34,412 bases of DNA, from positions 3,455 through 37,866 of the forward strand of contig DLLB01000053.1 in the NCBI GenBank assembly GCA_002477905.1, written 5' to 3'. Below, piece by piece: positions 1-7,059 of this stretch. Position 1 is the stretch's first letter. Each line of letters opens with the position of its first letter. The stretch is from Clostridiales bacterium UBA7573. GTDB taxonomy: Bacteria; Bacillota; Clostridia; Oscillospirales; CAG-272. Below the pieces are notes generated by a model, which was not told where the DNA came from, did not search any database, and was given only the letters and a program-made list of their open reading frames with translations. The translations under genes were made by a program, and so were the position numbers.

Positions 1-579
1 GATTCCAAGCTCCCGATTGAGTCGGTATAGGGTGGTAATGAAATCCGCGGCGGCAATCGGATCCAGTTGGGAGGTCGGCTCGTCAAGTAACAACAGCTTG
101 GGGGAAAGCAACATTACGGACGCCAGATTCAAAAGCTGTTTCTGTCCGCCGGAAAGCGTTGCGGTCGCTTGGGTAAACCAATCTCCAATGCCGAAGTAGC
201 TTGCCATCTCTCCCACGCGCAGGCGGATCTCCTCCGTGGGACAGCCGAGATTCTCTAAACCGAACGCCAGTTCATGCCAGACTTTATCCGTAACAATCTG
301 CGCCTCCGGACTTTGCAACACATACCCGATCTGTGCGGCACTCTGCCGCGTGGTATATGCCGCAAGCGGTTTTCCGCAAAACAAAACGGTCCCCGTTTGT
401 GTGCCATGCGGGGCGAGCTCCGGCTTTAACAGCCGCAACAGTGTGGTCTTTCCGCATCCGGATTGCCCGCATAATACCGCAAAATCGCCTTCTTCGATTT
501 GCAGAGAAATGTCATCCAAGGCTTTTTTCGCTTGCCCCGGATAGGTAAAACTCAGATTTTCGAGCATAAGTAATGCCAT
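1..579 (-). CDS. ecfA: ECF transporter ATP-binding protein (EcfA-type), partial
   Basis: ABC ATPase that would power uptake by an energy-coupling-factor vitamin transporter at the cytoplasmic face of the membrane. The visible 193 residues include a Walker A motif (GQSGCGKTT, residues 38-46), a Q-loop with the EcfA-typical QSPEAQIV, the signature LSGGQKQ, and Walker B LLLLDEP. The gene runs off the left edge, so the C-terminus is missing and a second fused ABC domain cannot be excluded. The ATG at 579 is chosen because a GGAGG site sits 8 nt upstream; it overlaps the end of the EcfT gene by 28 nt, which implies translational coupling. An internal ATG at 567 is possible but has no better site. 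Last visible gene of the cobalamin-riboswitch operon. Family assignment is secure; the substrate (corrinoid) is inferred from context. Confidence 0.93.
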   Translation of the reverse strand, partial: MALLMLENLSFTYPGQAKKALDDISLQIEEGDFAVLCGQSGCGKTTLLRLLKPELAPHGTQTGTVLFCGKPLAAYTTRQSAAQIGYVLQSPEAQIVTDKVWHELAFGLENLGCPTEEIRLRVGEMASYFGIGDWFTQATATLSGGQKQLLNLASVMLLSPKLLLLDEPTSQLDPIAAADFITTLYRLNRELGI

Positions 580-1445
580 CGTAACACCTCCGCAAATTCC
601 ATCAAAGTCGGTAACCCCACAAACATTCCAAACAGGACATAGCTGCCTACTGCCCAAGACGTTTGGATAAGCGGCGTGATTCTCGGATAAAACGAAAATC
701 GCCACAAGCCGCACGCAAACGAAATGATCGCGCCTGCCGTAAACACCACCGCGGCACCAAGCAAACACCGATCCCCCGCCGTCCATCGGAACAGTGCAAA
801 CTGCGTTCTGCCGGCGCACCCATACCCGCGTGCACGCATAGAGGCACCGGTATCCACCGCATTTTCCAATGCCCATCCGACCAATGCGGAAAACACCCGC
901 AAAGAGCCGGTCAGCTTTGCCACCACACCTTTTTCCGAATAATATCCCATCGCAATCTGCGCGGCTTTCATCTCCCGCCACTTCCGGACAAACAACGGCA
1001 AAAACCGCAGTGCCATGGAGAGAACCAACGAGGCTTTCGGCAAAATGCGTCCAAACAGATACAGCACCTTATCCGAGGTCATGAGAATCGAAAATCCCTT
1101 GCACCAAAACAACACCGCCAGCATCATCACTGCAAGATCCACCCCGTACAGGATCGCTTCTTTGGTCACGGGATTCCCGTTTAAGAAGAACAACGGCGTG
1201 ACGCCGTTATGAGAGAACAGTGGATTGCAAAGCGCGATCAAGACAAACAGCGGCAGATAAAATCCCAGATCCCGCACAAACGCGCGAGGCTTGGAGAGCG
1301 ACGCGCAAAACAGCAATCCGCCGCAAAAAGACAGTGCAAGAATCACCGGATGCGTGGTAAACATCGTGAACACCAAGATCGCCGTCAGATAGCAAAAAAT
1401 CACGACCGGATGAAAACGTCCGAAGCCGGCGGTACTGTCATTCAT
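552..1445 (-). CDS. ecfT: ECF transporter transmembrane subunit (EcfT-type)
   Basis: A 297-residue polytopic membrane protein that would couple the ATPase to a substrate-binding S component. Several hydrophobic segments lie in the N-terminal 130 residues and near the C-terminus. The hallmark Ala-Arg-Gly coupling motif is visible in SMRARGYG, after a conserved-looking cytoplasmic region (residues about 165-210) that contacts the ATPase in this family. The start codon overlaps the stop of the upstream DUF4430 gene (ATGA) and is preceded by AGGAGG. No S-component gene is seen between the riboswitch and this gene, so it must lie past the left edge, elsewhere in the genome, or be replaced by another protein. 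Corrinoid transport is inferred from the riboswitch and neighbours. Confidence 0.9.
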   Translation of the reverse strand: MNDSTAGFGRFHPVVIFCYLTAILVFTMFTTHPVILALSFCGGLLFCASLSKPRAFVRDLGFYLPLFVLIALCNPLFSHNGVTPLFFLNGNPVTKEAILYGVDLAVMMLAVLFWCKGFSILMTSDKVLYLFGRILPKASLVLSMALRFLPLFVRKWREMKAAQIAMGYYSEKGVVAKLTGSLRVFSALVGWALENAVDTGASMRARGYGCAGRTQFALFRWTAGDRCLLGAAVVFTAGAIISFACGLWRFSFYPRITPLIQTSWAVGSYVLFGMFVGLPTLMEFAEVLRWHYLCSKI

Positions 1446-1996
1446 ACCTTTCCTCCTGTCATCATTTCACACCCTACATCTCTGCCGAGGTCACAGGTGT
1501 AAACCCATTCCACAATATCTCCGTCCGTTAAACGGTACTTGGAGCATCCGTAATCCGGAAACACACCGTTCACCCGATACATCCATCCGGAAAGCGGTCC
1601 GCAGGAGAACTCATACAGATAATGGATCCCCTGTACATACACCGAGCCAAACGCATTCTGATCCGCGCCTTGATATTCCATCTGAATTTTATGATACCGT
1701 GTCACACGGCTGAGCAGATCGAATACCGTATCGCCCTCCCGCAACACATAAACAGTCGCAGGTAAAATGATCCCATCTGGCGGCACAAATTCCGGACTTC
1801 GCAACGACTCCTCCAACTCGTCATAGTTGGCAAGAATCGTATCGCAACGGATGGAAAACGTCACTGTTTCGCTTTCGGGGGTAATATCGTCGATGTGCGT
1901 CAGATAATAGTCGTCCACCGATTGAATTTCCGTGCCGCTGATCAGCAGTGCTATCACCAGAACAAGTGCAAAAAGCGCAAGCAGATCTTTTTTCAC
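1442..1996 (-). CDS. Exported DUF4430 (transcobalamin C-terminal-like) protein
   Basis: Small exported or membrane-anchored protein: a Lys start and a hydrophobic stretch (residues about 4-20, LLALFALVLVIALLIS) form a signal or anchor, followed by one DUF4430 domain. The domain carries the typical GWMYRVNG motif and the closing DGDIVEWVYTCDLG strand. In animals the equivalent beta-domain of transcobalamin and intrinsic factor closes over bound cobalamin. The start is set at the GTG at 1996 because GGGAGG lies 7 nt upstream and the codon overlaps the previous stop as GTGA; an in-frame GTG at 2011 would extend the protein but lies inside the upstream gene without a site. Corrinoid binding is inference from fold family plus riboswitch context. 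Confidence 0.88.
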   Translation of the reverse strand: MKKDLLALFALVLVIALLISGTEIQSVDDYYLTHIDDITPESETVTFSIRCDTILANYDELEESLRSPEFVPPDGIILPATVYVLREGDTVFDLLSRVTRYHKIQMEYQGADQNAFGSVYVQGIHYLYEFSCGPLSGWMYRVNGVFPDYGCSKYRLTDGDIVEWVYTCDLGRDVGCEMMTGGKV

Positions 1997-3849
1997 GGTC
2001 GATCCTCCCACTCTGCGGCAAGCTCCGCCATTTCCCGCGCTTTGCGGTTATGCCGGCGCCGGATGCGCACTATCACCGTCCCGGTCAGCCCGATCGCAAC
2101 CACCGCACCGATTCCCCCGATCCACAATGCGCGTATGCGCGTGTCCATCCGGATCTTCGCTTTTTGCAGATCTTCCGCATACAAAATATAACACCGGTCG
2201 TCGGCAGAGAGCGCGGCGTAACGCGCAACAAGCGCGTCCACTGTGGATTTATCGGACAAGGTAAGGTCGGTAAACGGGCAAAGTTTCTCCAAAATCTCCC
2301 GATTGATCGCGTCAATCTCGTCGGAAATTGCCATTACCTGTTGTTTCGCTTGCGTAAGGCGCGCCAAATAATCTGCTTTTTTCTCAAAATCAAAGCTGTT
2401 TGTAATTTTATAATACAGCCGTAGGACTTCCGCTTTTTGCGCAAGCGTCAGGGGAGACGGCAATGCGTCGGCGGCGCGCTGATCTGCTTCCGTAAAAGGA
2501 AACAGCACCGTTTCTTCTCCATCGTCCTCACTTCGGATGTCCGTTTCCTCCGCCACATAGGGGATGTCTGCCGCCGCAAGCAGTTGAGAAAGTTTGGCAT
2601 ATCCCTGTACATAACTGCGTTCCGACGCGTCGATGGCAAGATATGCCGTATATACAGATTGCAGGTTTTTTGCAGACGCGTCCGCGGGCAAAGCGGCAAT
2701 CTCAGCAGTCACCGCCGCAATCTGCGCCTTTAATGCCGCGCTTTGCTCCGGTCGGAAATCGTAAAGCCGCCGTTCGCCGCGCAAAAAACGCAGAATCGCC
2801 GCAATGCCGTAAAGCGTCTGTTCGCTTGCCATAGAATTGGACCGGTCGGGAATGGAAGTCGGGTTCTCCGGATCGTACACAGTGGAATGCAAAAAACCGC
2901 CGTCCGCGTTGCGGAAACGAAGAATGGCATCCCACAGGGTATTGCCGTTCTTGCAAAAAGCCGGATCGGTAAACAGATCTTTGCCGAGTGCGCACAGCGC
3001 AACGGCAACCTGCACTGCACTTTCGCAGTTGGGGCTTCCCCATGCGGTATATCCGCCGTCCGCGTCCTGTGCGCCGGAAAGATAAGACAATGCCGCATCC
3101 ACAGCCTGCCGCACCTTGCGCGTGCCGTCCTTCACCTCATAGACTTTTTCTTTGTGATAATAAGGGGCAAGCGCCTGCAACGTCATGGCAGTAATATCCG
3201 GATCGGACGCGCCGTACAGCGACCACCCCCCGTCCGCATGCTGTCTTTGCAAAAGCTGGACAATCAGATCATCCCGTGTGTAATGCGCACTTTCCGGCAC
3301 GGCATAATTACGGGTATCCAGCGCCAATAATCCGAAAATATATCCGTTGATGCCCTGTTTACCGAGAATGCCGTTGCCCTTTTCGTCTGTACGGTCGTAT
3401 ACGCCGTCGGCAATGAGATCAATCGAACCGTCCGTACCCATTTTGCGGGGATTTCCCCCTGCCGCAAGTACCGCAAATGTGATCCGGTGCCATTCCGTGG
3501 CTTTGGCTTTATCCAGCTTCTGCGGCGTTTGATACCGTTTTTCCACCGTATCGTTCAAAACCGCAAGATAGTCGGCATAAGCATCCTCCATACCAAGACG
3601 GGACAGCCCGACCGGATACCAGTCGCCGGGCGTGCTGCCCGCAAGCGAAAGATAGGTACCGCAAAGCAGAGGATCTTGTACGGAAACGCCCATCTCCCGC
3701 TTTTTCCATGCGACGATCCCTTCCGCCGTCTTTTGTAATTCCGTTTCCAGATCCGTTTCACCGGCAACGGCGGCGAATGTCGCATAAGGAAGCAACAGCG
3801 CGATCCACAGTATCAGGATCCATCCTCTGAAAAAAGCCGTGCGTTTCAT
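1993..3849 (-). CDS. Exported prenyltransferase/squalene-cyclase-like alpha-barrel protein with C-terminal membrane anchor
   Basis: A 618-residue protein with a signal peptide (MKRTAFFRGWILILWIALLL), then an alpha-alpha barrel of the terpenoid-cyclase/prenyltransferase fold at about residues 25-370. Repeated motifs such as RQHADGGW, DADGGYTAWG and NADGGF mark successive barrel repeats. A helical, coiled-coil-like stalk follows (about 370-575), then one transmembrane helix near residue 590 and a basic cytoplasmic tail. It is unlikely to be a prenyltransferase because it is exported and sits in a vitamin-uptake operon. The N-terminal half of transcobalamin/intrinsic factor has this same fold, so a corrinoid-binding surface receptor is the favoured reading. 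The start is ATG 3849, with GAGAGGGGG just upstream; the in-frame extension to 3873 lacks a site. It lies 65 nt after the lipoprotein gene and overlaps the next gene by 4 nt. Confidence 0.87.
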   Translation of the reverse strand: MKRTAFFRGWILILWIALLLPYATFAAVAGETDLETELQKTAEGIVAWKKREMGVSVQDPLLCGTYLSLAGSTPGDWYPVGLSRLGMEDAYADYLAVLNDTVEKRYQTPQKLDKAKATEWHRITFAVLAAGGNPRKMGTDGSIDLIADGVYDRTDEKGNGILGKQGINGYIFGLLALDTRNYAVPESAHYTRDDLIVQLLQRQHADGGWSLYGASDPDITAMTLQALAPYYHKEKVYEVKDGTRKVRQAVDAALSYLSGAQDADGGYTAWGSPNCESAVQVAVALCALGKDLFTDPAFCKNGNTLWDAILRFRNADGGFLHSTVYDPENPTSIPDRSNSMASEQTLYGIAAILRFLRGERRLYDFRPEQSAALKAQIAAVTAEIAALPADASAKNLQSVYTAYLAIDASERSYVQGYAKLSQLLAAADIPYVAEETDIRSEDDGEETVLFPFTEADQRAADALPSPLTLAQKAEVLRLYYKITNSFDFEKKADYLARLTQAKQQVMAISDEIDAINREILEKLCPFTDLTLSDKSTVDALVARYAALSADDRCYILYAEDLQKAKIRMDTRIRALWIGGIGAVVAIGLTGTVIVRIRRRHNRKAREMAELAAEWEDRP

Positions 3850-3914
3850 CGTAGTTTCCCCCTCTCTTTGCATTTTTGCCTGTTTCGTCTATGGAGATCG
3901 AAATTGTTTTTTCG

Positions 3915-5435
3915 TTAAGCCACGGCAAGCAGTGCCGCAAGCGCTTCTCTTGCCGCGTCCAGCGCTTCTTCCGTCACACCGAAAGAGCTGATGATCACAT
4001 ACGCATTCCGATAAGCTTCTGTGTCCGTTTTCCCCTGCTCTGCGGCGAGCGCCATTGTTCTGGCAAGCGCATCCCGCTGTGGGTTGACCTCTGGGAAATA
4101 CGGATCCATTCCCCAACCGCAGTCGCCAATATCAGAACCGTATCCATAAAGCGTAAACTGTACGCGGATCACATCGTGATCCTGCGGATAGCAACCTCCC
4201 ATTCCGACATTGGCAAAGGAACCGTTGACCATGTACATCCATCCGCTCATGAACGTAAAGCAGAATTCGCCAAGACCATCTTCCGGATCCGATTCTTCAA
4301 TACTTCCGCCGTTTGCCTCCACGATCGCACGCAGGTTTTCCGGAATCCCCGCGCCGCTTCCGTCAAAATCAAATCCGTATACCATGGCAAGATAGAAGGA
4401 ATCCTCCAATTTTCCGGTATGTTCTTCTGTATATCCGAATTCTGACAGATAGTAGCACAGAATATACGCCAGATTCAGCTGCTCTTTCAGTTGTGCAACA
4501 TCTTCAAAAGAGAAATGCTCTGCCATTGCGGCAAGCGTTTCCGCGTCCAAAGTAACCTGCATCGGCGGGATCAGATAACCGCCGCCAATGGTGAACGCGT
4601 CCATCGACAGAGTGAATGTCACCGGCAATTCTTCAAAAATGACCGTATAGGTCACCGTAGTCGTGTGATCATCCGCTGTGGCAGTAAGCACAATCACATT
4701 TTCACCGTCCCGGAATTGGAAGGTATAGCTGGTTTTCTCCGCATCATCCCAGTTCACCGGCACGGACACGCCATTAAGCGTCATCGCAGACGCGATCTTT
4801 TCCCCTGTGGCGGAACGTGCGAAAACTTCCACAGTCATCGTTTTGCCATGATAGGTTGCACCGTCTGTCAAGGTAGAGGTGATCTTCGGATATTTCGCGG
4901 CTTCTTCCTCCGCATCGCGCTGCGCGGCGGTCTTGATCTTCGCCGTCTGCGCGTTGACTGCCGCCGTATCGAACGCATTGACCGCGTCTTTGTCCGTCAG
5001 CGCATGGATCTTTGCGATCGCATCGTCCTGTATCTGCTTGATTGCCGCATAATCTTCCGCGCGATAATCCGCTTCCGCGTAAACTGTCAGCTCTGCGATC
5101 TTTGCCGTCTTACATTCCGCAAGCGTTGCGGAATCCTCCGCGTCGCGCTGCGCGGCGGTCTTGATCTTCGCCGTCTGCGCGTTGACTGCCGCCGTATCGA
5201 ACGCATTGACCGCATCTTTGTCCGTCAGCGCATGGATCTTTGCGATCGCGTCGTCCTGTATCTGCTTGATCGCCGCATAATCTTCCGCGCGATAATCCGC
5301 TTCCGCGTAAACTGTCAGCTCTGCGATCTTTGCCGTCTTGCATTCCGCAAGGTTGGCGCCGCACGCGACAAACAGCATGCATGCGCATAAAAGCAATGCG
5401 CATACCGCAAGTATTCTGTATCCTGTTTTTTTCAT
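3915..5435 (-). CDS. DUF4430 surface lipoprotein with duplicated helical repeat
   Basis: A 506-residue lipoprotein and first gene of the riboswitch operon. The N-terminus has a basic start, a hydrophobic core and a lipobox ending in VACG, so Cys25 should be lipidated. Residues about 29-176 are two near-identical 76-residue helical repeats rich in Ala, Lys, Asp and Gln (LAECKTAKIAELTVYAEADY begins each). These resemble stalk or spacer bundles in cell-wall proteins. A beta-sandwich-like segment follows (about 178-265), then a DUF4430-type region with the GWMYMVNG motif (about 270-445) and a C-terminal helical tail. By analogy with transcobalamin, the DUF4430 part may hold a corrinoid while the helical stalk lifts it off the membrane. 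The ATG is preceded by AAGGAAG. Protein class and export are clear; the ligand is inferred. Confidence 0.88.
   Translation of the reverse strand: MKKTGYRILAVCALLLCACMLFVACGANLAECKTAKIAELTVYAEADYRAEDYAAIKQIQDDAIAKIHALTDKDAVNAFDTAAVNAQTAKIKTAAQRDAEDSATLAECKTAKIAELTVYAEADYRAEDYAAIKQIQDDAIAKIHALTDKDAVNAFDTAAVNAQTAKIKTAAQRDAEEEAAKYPKITSTLTDGATYHGKTMTVEVFARSATGEKIASAMTLNGVSVPVNWDDAEKTSYTFQFRDGENVIVLTATADDHTTTVTYTVIFEELPVTFTLSMDAFTIGGGYLIPPMQVTLDAETLAAMAEHFSFEDVAQLKEQLNLAYILCYYLSEFGYTEEHTGKLEDSFYLAMVYGFDFDGSGAGIPENLRAIVEANGGSIEESDPEDGLGEFCFTFMSGWMYMVNGSFANVGMGGCYPQDHDVIRVQFTLYGYGSDIGDCGWGMDPYFPEVNPQRDALARTMALAAEQGKTDTEAYRNAYVIISSFGVTEEALDAAREALAALLAVA
4908..5351 (-). repeat. Two tandem 228-bp coding repeats in the DUF4430 lipoprotein gene
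   Basis: The stretch 5124-5351 recurs almost unchanged at 4908-5123, with the same landmarks offset by exactly 228 bp (76 codons). The few differences include GCATCT versus GCGTCT in the Asp-Ala region. The unit encodes one helical repeat starting LAECKTAKIAEL and ending TAAQRDAE. The multiple-of-three length keeps the frame, so copy number could change by recombination without breaking the gene. The near identity at DNA level points to a recent duplication. Confidence 0.93.
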
Positions 5436-5545
5436 GTTTTTTCTTCCTTTTCTTTTTTATTTTCAAAATTTTTGCCGGGTACCTTTTTGCAGATCTTCTT
5501 TTGACTCCTTTCGTATCTGTTTTCACACGCTCGCGTCGCCCAACA

Positions 5546-5586
5546 CGAAAAAAGGAAGCGTCACCGGAAAGAGCCGCTTACGCGGC
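5546..5586 (-). terminator. Possible riboswitch expression platform (competing hairpins)
   Basis: Between the cobalamin aptamer and the first gene, the minus strand can fold GCCGC-GTAA-GCGGC (5573-5586) or, sharing bases 5575-5579, a weaker AAGCG/CGCTT stem (5579-5575 with 5560-5556). The weaker stem is followed two bases later by six U (5553-5548). Mutually exclusive stems before a U-run would fit a transcription-attenuation switch. The terminator stem is only 5 bp, so control at translation is also possible. Confidence 0.4.
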
Positions 5587-5619
5587 AACATCGGCAACAC
5601 TTCGCACCATAAGTGTGTA

Positions 5620-5797
5620 AATCCAATACGGCAGGTATTCTGACTCATGCGGTACTCCGAAAGAAAGGGAATACAAAGAAAGTCCGTCCAAGGCGAACCG
5701 ACTCTCACACGGCAAATACAGGAATGGCGGTTGTTCAGGAATTGAACCTGATTTCCTTTTCATCTACTCAGTTTACAACTTTTCAAACCGTATTACA
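5620..5797 (-). promoter_or_regulatory. Cobalamin riboswitch aptamer
   Basis: On the minus strand the conserved B12-box is nearly perfect: GAGTCAGAATACCTGCC at 5646-5630. P1 is formed by GTAATACGG (5796-5788) with CCGTATTGG (5631-5623). Between them lie AAAAGGAAATCAGG, a CAGG/CCTG hairpin and an ACCGCC core, matching the order of the cobalamin aptamer. It starts at about the predicted transcription start and ends about 185 nt before the DUF4430 lipoprotein gene. Cobalamin riboswitches normally repress transport or synthesis genes when the vitamin is plentiful. This assigns the downstream ECF operon to corrinoids. The leader (5436-5619) otherwise holds only the possible switch hairpins and the ribosome binding site. 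Confidence 0.92.
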
Positions 5798-5802
5798 CGG
5801 GT

Positions 5803-5831
5803 ATTGTACCACAATCCTGAAAAAATTGCAA
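5803..5831 (-). promoter_or_regulatory. Sigma-A promoter of the cobalamin operon
   Basis: On the minus strand, TTGCAA (5831-5826) and TACAAT (5808-5803) are separated by 17 bp. This predicts a start near 5796, exactly at the 5' end of riboswitch stem P1. It lies just outside the 3' end of the AraC gene. Confidence 0.75.
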
Positions 5832-5838
5832 GAATCTT

Positions 5839-6621
5839 TTACAAAATTTCCGTTTTTCTTTTCGCTTTCGCAAAATCGCTTGGCGGAATGCCCACCTTTG
5901 CGCAAAATATTTTGGAAAACGAAAACGCGTCGGCATATCCTGTCAAAGACGCGGTTTTCGTCACAGACTGCCCCTCTGCAAGCAAGCGTTTGGCATGCTC
6001 CATCCGCACGCAAGTCAGATACGCTTTCATGGAAATCCCGTAATGCGCCTTGAACATCCGTGCAAGGTAGCGGCGGTCAAAGCCGAGCGACGCGGCAAGC
6101 CGCGTGAGCGTTGCGCACGCGCCATAATGTAATTCCAGATACCGGCGCGCCTGTTCATAAACCGGGCTTTGTCCGGTGGCGCTGCCAACCAGTCGGTATA
6201 AAATCTCATACACACAGGCAATATACGCCTCCGGCGCCAAAACCGCCTCCTGCACCGCGCGCTGTAACCGCAAAAACGTATCTGCCGGATAATCGCACAC
6301 CGGTGCAAGCGTGCGGAGCTGTTCCAGTCCGTCGCCGGTAAACGCAATCCAGACATATTCCCACGGCTCTGCTGTGTCTGCCGCGTATACGGTGGTTTCC
6401 CCCGGAAAGATCAGAAAGATCTGCCCTGCGTGTACCGGACACACACCGGACGCATTTTGAAAGGTACCGCTTCCGCGCTTACAATAATGAATCAGATGAT
6501 ACGGGCGGATATGCGGACCGAACGTATACCCCGGATGACATGCCTCCCATCCGACATCATAGACCTGTATGCCGGTAAACACCGTATTGGGCGGCATCCG
6601 GCTCTGATAGGTGATCTCCAC
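5839..6621 (-). CDS. AraC-family transcriptional regulator
   Basis: A 260-residue one-component regulator. The N-terminal part (about residues 1-150) looks like a cupin-type effector-binding domain (HLIHYCKRGSGTF, then a PGETTVY strand). The C-terminal 100 residues carry two helix-turn-helix motifs typical of AraC: LTRLAASLGFDRRYLARMFK, and TKTASLTGYADAFSFSKIFC with the following GIPPSDF. It starts with GTG immediately after the TAA of the upstream ferredoxin-thioredoxin-reductase-like gene, with AAAAGGAAA inside that gene's end as its ribosome site, so the two are translated together. The effector is unknown; proteins of this subtype usually sense sugars. It is followed at once by the promoter of the cobalamin operon, but nothing shows that it controls that operon. 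Confidence 0.9.
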   Translation of the reverse strand: MEITYQSRMPPNTVFTGIQVYDVGWEACHPGYTFGPHIRPYHLIHYCKRGSGTFQNASGVCPVHAGQIFLIFPGETTVYAADTAEPWEYVWIAFTGDGLEQLRTLAPVCDYPADTFLRLQRAVQEAVLAPEAYIACVYEILYRLVGSATGQSPVYEQARRYLELHYGACATLTRLAASLGFDRRYLARMFKAHYGISMKAYLTCVRMEHAKRLLAEGQSVTKTASLTGYADAFSFSKIFCAKVGIPPSDFAKAKRKTEIL

Positions 6622-6831
6622 TTAAGTCGTTTCCTTTTCTTTATAATACAGCATACAGTGGCAATAGCCATAAAAATGCGGATCCCGGATCTTCTCCCGA
6701 AAATCCTTGCACATACACAACGTATCGTCATTCTGCTCCAGCATGCACGGGCAATGCCCGCCCCGCTTCGCCAATCCCGCGCGGATCTCCTCTACGACTC
6801 TTGCGTCCTCATTCAAACGAATCTGTGCCAT
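6622..6831 (-). CDS. Ferredoxin-thioredoxin-reductase catalytic-subunit-like protein
   Basis: A 69-residue cytoplasmic protein with six cysteines in three CxC pairs: CPC (27-29), CMC (39-41) and CHC (57-59), within HCPCMLEQNDDTLCMCKDFR and GYCHCMLYYKE. This layout is the hallmark of the FTR beta chain, which holds a 4Fe-4S cluster beside a redox-active disulfide and passes electrons from ferredoxin to thioredoxin-like partners. Spacing between the pairs (9 and 15 residues) differs from the plant form, and the protein is shorter, as in many free-standing anaerobe homologues. ATG 6831 is preceded by AGGAGGG, and a promoter lies about 45 nt upstream. It forms a two-gene unit with the AraC regulator, with no intervening base. 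A redox role is likely; its partner is unknown. Confidence 0.88.
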   Translation of the reverse strand: MAQIRLNEDARVVEEIRAGLAKRGGHCPCMLEQNDDTLCMCKDFREKIRDPHFYGYCHCMLYYKEKETT

Positions 6832-6873
6832 TCTGCATCCCTCCTGTCACAGCGTTTCCCGCTGTCCGACACC

Positions 6874-6902
6874 ATTATACGTGCATTTTGTGAAAAAAGC
6901 AA
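6874..6902 (-). promoter_or_regulatory. Sigma-A promoter of the FTR-like/AraC operon
   Basis: On the minus strand, TTGCTT (6902-6897), 17 bp, TATAAT (6879-6874). The -35 region lies in a 16-base sequence identical to that at the beta-galactosidase promoter. The short leader holds a CAGCG/CGCTG hairpin (6851-6865). Confidence 0.75.
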
Positions 6903-6977
6903 GTCCATTTTGCAAAATCAAACACATTTTTGGCAGAGTCCACAAATTCAGATGGGTTCGCTATACAACCGCAAAAT

Positions 6978-7001
6978 CGGCAGAGACGGATGTCTCTGCC
7001 G
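6978..7001 (-). terminator. Intrinsic terminator after the phosphoesterase operon
   Basis: A perfect 10-bp stem CGGCAGAGAC/GTCTCTGCCG with a 4-base loop, followed on the minus strand by ATTTT. It lies about 60 nt past the stop of the 899-residue phosphoesterase. A second small hairpin (7013-7032) sits in between. The plus-strand side also ends in five A, so the unit could act in both directions. The rest of 6903-7059 shows nothing else. Confidence 0.75.
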
Positions 7002-7059
7002 AAAAAGGAGCCTGACGGTGGGAATCCCGTCAAAAGACTGCGTTTGCCGCCTGCGTAGA

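Noticed and set aside
1993..3849. Annotation as a true prenyltransferase or terpene cyclase
   Set aside because: The protein is exported and membrane anchored, sits in a B12-regulated uptake operon, and shows only the barrel repeats rather than recognisable catalytic motifs.
4491..5390. 299-residue open frame on the plus strand with repeats
   Set aside because: It mirrors the duplicated repeat of the DUF4430 lipoprotein gene; the Arg/Cys-rich translation is typical of an antisense shadow.
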